From a bacterium UBP10_UBA1149 (GTDB taxonomy: Bacteria; Desulfobacterota; Binatia; UBA1149), in assembly GCA_002311335.1 (NCBI GenBank), contig DBZX01000036.1:1-16602 (forward strand): a DNA stretch of 16,602 bases, in the 5' to 3' direction. Positions 16,045 to 16,602 of this stretch are shown one piece after another. Position 1 is the stretch's first letter. Each line of letters opens with the position of its first letter. Both the position numbers and the translations under genes were made by a program. Under the pieces are notes generated by a model that had not been told where the DNA came from, made no database searches, and worked only from the letters and a program-made list of their open reading frames with translations.

Positions 16045-16602
16045 TCAGCTCCGCCTGACGAGCATTGCCAGACCCAAGATCATCAGTGCCGTGCCGAGGA
16101 GGACGGGCCAACCGATGGTCTCGCCGAAGAAGATCCATGCCCACGCGGCGCCGAACGCGATGGCCAGGTAGCCGACCGTCGTCGCGACGCCGGCCTTCTC
16201 CTTGCGCAAACCGTGGGTGAGGAACCACTGACCAGTCTGACTCACGATGGCGATGGCGATGAGCCACATCCAGAGCTGACCGCTCGGCCACACGAATTCG
16301 CCTGCGAATGTCGCGATGCCGCCGAATAGGGCTGCAGCGAGGTGGAACGAGAGCATGATCGTCAGCGGCGACTCCGTCTTGCTCAGCGTGCGCACGGCGG
16401 TGTACGCGAGGCCGGACGCCACGCCGGACGCGAGGGCGATGAGGTTGCCGGTGAGATCGCCCGTGCCTCGCGGGTTCAGAATGACCAGCGCGCCCGCGGC
16501 GCAGATCGCCACCGCGAAACCGCTGTGTTTTGGCATCTTCTCCTTCAAGAAGATCCCGGCGAACACTGCCGCGAAGATCGGATGGGTGTACTGCAGCGCC
16601 AT
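16045..16602 (-). CDS. EamA/DMT-family transporter (5' partial)
   Basis: The C-terminal 185 residues of a drug/metabolite transporter. The first visible segment (MALQYTHPIFAAVFAGIFLKEKMP) is the conserved middle helix and loop of the first EamA repeat, not a true N-terminus, so the gene begins beyond the window. A complete second repeat follows, with five to six helices from GNLIALASGVASGLAYTAVR to ILGLAMLVRRS, including AFGAAWAWIFFGETIGWPVLLGTALMILG. Such permeases export amino acids, nucleotide metabolites or drugs; substrates cannot be deduced. It converges on the SGNH gene with a 26-bp gap and is probably unrelated to the acyltransferase pair. Confidence 0.92.
   Translation of the reverse strand: MALQYTHPIFAAVFAGIFLKEKMPKHSGFAVAICAAGALVILNPRGTGDLTGNLIALASGVASGLAYTAVRTLSKTESPLTIMLSFHLAAALFGGIATFAGEFVWPSGQLWMWLIAIAIVSQTGQWFLTHGLRKEKAGVATTVGYLAIAFGAAWAWIFFGETIGWPVLLGTALMILGLAMLVRRS

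Overview
The window looks like chromosome from a high-GC, Gram-negative, probably uncultured bacterium of the broad deltaproteobacterial type (Myxococcota, Binatota or relatives). The grounds are CGN-type cysteine-rich secreted repeats (positions 1-906 and 4982-7357), a dockerin-like tail with T-A-S-D-A-L motifs, a DUF1566 lipoprotein, and an AlgI-like plus SGNH acylation pair. The taxonomic guess is inference from gene style only. There are no rRNA genes, CRISPR arrays, transposases or phage genes.

Positions 1-4900 hold the 3' end of a secreted cysteine-rich protein with a Thr linker, a polytopic GT-C-like membrane protein, a convergent DUF1566 lipoprotein whose end overlaps it by 17 bp, and about 450 bp without a convincing gene. 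That gap contains a degenerate copy of a tRNA 3' end. It is followed by tRNA-Ser(CGA) with its own promoter, and then by tadA translationally coupled to a small proline-rich membrane protein. All from the lipoprotein to the small membrane protein read on the minus strand.

Positions 4980-8110 hold a two-gene minus-strand operon with an ATGA overlap and a recognisable promoter. It encodes two exported beta-solenoid proteins. The larger one carries cysteine-rich Asp/Gly repeats and a C-terminal pair of dockerin-like calcium-binding motifs, so the pair probably builds an extracellular or surface structure.

Positions 8360-12420 on the plus strand hold a crotonase with one catalytic Glu replaced by Cys. 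It is followed by a tightly packed trio: GT4 glycosyltransferase, SAM methyltransferase and an alpha/alpha-toroid (prenyltransferase-like) protein, with overlapping or nearly touching ends. The trio looks like a small glycan or glycolipid tailoring unit of unknown product.

Positions 12450-16602 hold the most notable gene: a minus-strand redoxin interrupted by an in-frame UGA exactly where the redox-active cysteine is expected. It is followed by a perfect hairpin, CUGCC-GGUCU-GGCAG, at the spacing of bacterial SECIS elements. I read it as one 354-residue selenoprotein and not as two broken ORFs. Divergent from it, across a perfect 16-bp palindrome, lies an MBOAT O-acyltransferase that carries an in-frame TAA at codon 21. 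It is followed 1 nt later by an SGNH-fold partner, which together suggests a polysaccharide O-acylation module. The window ends inside an EamA-family transporter on the minus strand.
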